Shown here: positions 62,959 through 64,000 of the stretch, one piece after another
Layout of the letters: every line of letters begins with the position of its first letter
How positions within the stretch are numbered: the first letter of the stretch is position 1
Assembly: GCF_000525975.1 (NCBI RefSeq)
Contig: NZ_AODK01000003.1
Span: 19,201-83,200, forward strand
Direction: 5' to 3'
Source: Listeria rocourtiae FSL F6-920
GTDB taxonomy: Bacteria; Bacillota; Bacilli; Lactobacillales; Listeriaceae
Length of the DNA: 64,000 bases
Notes under the pieces: model-generated
The model's database searches: none
Seen by the model: the letters and a program-made list of their open reading frames with translations, nothing else
Told to the model about the DNA's origin: nothing
Position numbers and translations under genes: made by a program

Positions 62959-63781
62959 TTAGTTTAAAATCTGAACTTTTACAGTCTTAACGCCCCAATT
63001 ATAACATGCTTGTACGCTGTCTAAATGAACATCAATTTTATTACCTTTAATAGCTCCACCTGTATCAGCCGCAATCGCTTCTCCATATCCTTCCACATAA
63101 ACTTTAGAACCTAGAGGGATGACAGATGGGTCAACAGCTATAACTCTTGGATTATCATTTAAATCAATTCCAGAAGCTGTAATATGTCCCATGCCTGGTT
63201 CAGCCTTACTATATGCTGTAGCAGTAACAGTTACTTCCTTCGCTACACTTCTAGACGAACTCTTATTTGAGCTTTGTGTTTGCTTACTCGGAGTATTAGT
63301 TGTTGCCTTCTGTTGTTTTTGTGGTGCTTTCTCTTGAACTGCTGATGCATCTGCTTTAGTTTCTTGCTTTGGTGCGACAGATTCAGAAGCTGTTTCTTTA
63401 GACTGAGTACTACCAATATTCAAAGTTTCACCCGCAATAATTAAATCTGACGATAAAGAATTCCAAGATTTTAACTGAGCAACGGTAACATTATTATTTA
63501 GAGCAATCTTACTTAGCGTATCACCGGGTACAATTTTGTATGTACCTGTAGTTGTTTTAGGAGTTTGATTAACTGTCACTTCTAATTTTTTGATTTGGGA
63601 AAATAATGTTTGAGCTTAAATCATTAATTTTCTTTAATTGACCTATGGAGATGTTATTCTCATTCGAAATTTTCCATAGTGAATCTCCTGGTTGAACCGT
63701 ATACTCTGCTGCACTAACTTGAGTGGATCCAATCCCAGCTAGGACGACGCCTGCCGCAATTGTAGCTACTGTTTTCTTCAT
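62959..63781 (-). CDS. Secreted LysM-LysM-3D wall protein, YocH-like (frameshifted as read)
   Basis: About 273 aa: a signal peptide (cleavage after VSAA), two LysM domains (about 26-68 and 78-121), a Gln/Lys/Ser-rich linker and a C-terminal 3D domain with conserved aspartates (AADTGGAIKGNKIDVHL), the fold of lytic transglycosylase-like Rpf/YocH hydrolases. GAGGAGG is 9-10 bp before the ATG. The frame breaks in the A6 run 63586-63591; A5 gives PNQKLEVTVNQTP. It matches Listeria lmo2522 by position and architecture. Confidence 0.9.
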
Positions 63782-64000
63782 GTAATAATTACCTCCTCGA
63801 TAACTTCGAGAATAATCGTATCATACGAGCGAACATCATTGGGTTACTAAATCATTAAGGCTACGTAACACACTACTCTCAACCACCTCGTTATGCGTAA
63901 TATTCGTTAATAAACTTTCTTATATGAATTTTCTTTATATTTATCATTTAGATTAATATAAAGAACTTTATTCGCTACACCTTCATTCCGAAGTATTTTA

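Noticed and set aside
63782..64000. c-di-AMP (ydaO-type) riboswitch upstream of the LysM/3D gene
   Set aside because: Such leaders precede similar wall genes in other Bacilli, but I could not recognise the conserved core or a terminator hairpin in these 219 bp; the only clear element is the GAGGAGG ribosome site.

Overview
The window is a low-GC Gram-positive chromosome segment that I assign to the family Listeriaceae, probably a Listeria species outside the L. monocytogenes group. The gene order trxB - yvcD - yvoF - ppaX - lgt - hprK - yvl cluster - uvrA/uvrB - csbA ... pst - phoPR - minJ - cls - M23 peptidase - spl - ftsXE - prfB - secA - hpf - comFC/FA - degV - degU - yvyE - lytR - tagO - menC - tagA - LysM/3D protein is, as I recall it, the L. 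monocytogenes lmo2476-lmo2522 order. Features unlike L. monocytogenes are a lipA-lipM lipoate pair and a complete Leloir operon. The species call is inference; no rRNA is present.

Layout. 1-3.1 kb: lipoate synthesis (lipA, lipM) with a divergent XRE/TPR regulator. 3.1-10.9 kb: galactose locus galK-galE-galT-galM, then galR and pgcA, all minus strand, with an operator-like palindrome over the galK promoter. 10.9-21 kb: ada, thioredoxin reductase, prolipoprotein and HPr kinase genes, and the yvl envelope-stress-type cluster. 21.4-27.9 kb: uvrA/uvrB, csbA, an HD hydrolase and a small membrane protein. 28-31 kb: zinc/cadmium P-type ATPase with a CzrA-type repressor. 31-39.4 kb: phosphate uptake operon pstS-C-A-B1-B2-phoU with its two-component system phoPR. 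39.6-46.8 kb: division and wall growth (minJ-like, cls, two coiled-coil peptidoglycan hydrolases, ftsX, ftsE). 47-57 kb: yitT, prfB with programmed frameshift, secA, hpf, comFA/comFC, degV, orphan degU. 57-64 kb: yvyE, a GNAT enzyme, then wall teichoic acid genes lytR, tagO, menC-like, tagA, and a LysM/3D wall protein.

Two points affect the whole annotation. First, at least fourteen genes are split into two or three frames, and every break is repaired by removing one base, nearly always from an A/T run of 6-9; this includes genes expected to be essential (tagO) and argues for homopolymer over-calls rather than gene decay. I give repaired gene spans. Second, there are non-coding repeats: two tandem ~183-bp units inside the pst operon, and a dispersed family with terminal inverted repeats (52-311, 21191-21356 and a minimal 24-bp copy at 36857-36880). 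No tRNA, rRNA, CRISPR array, prophage or IS transposase was seen.
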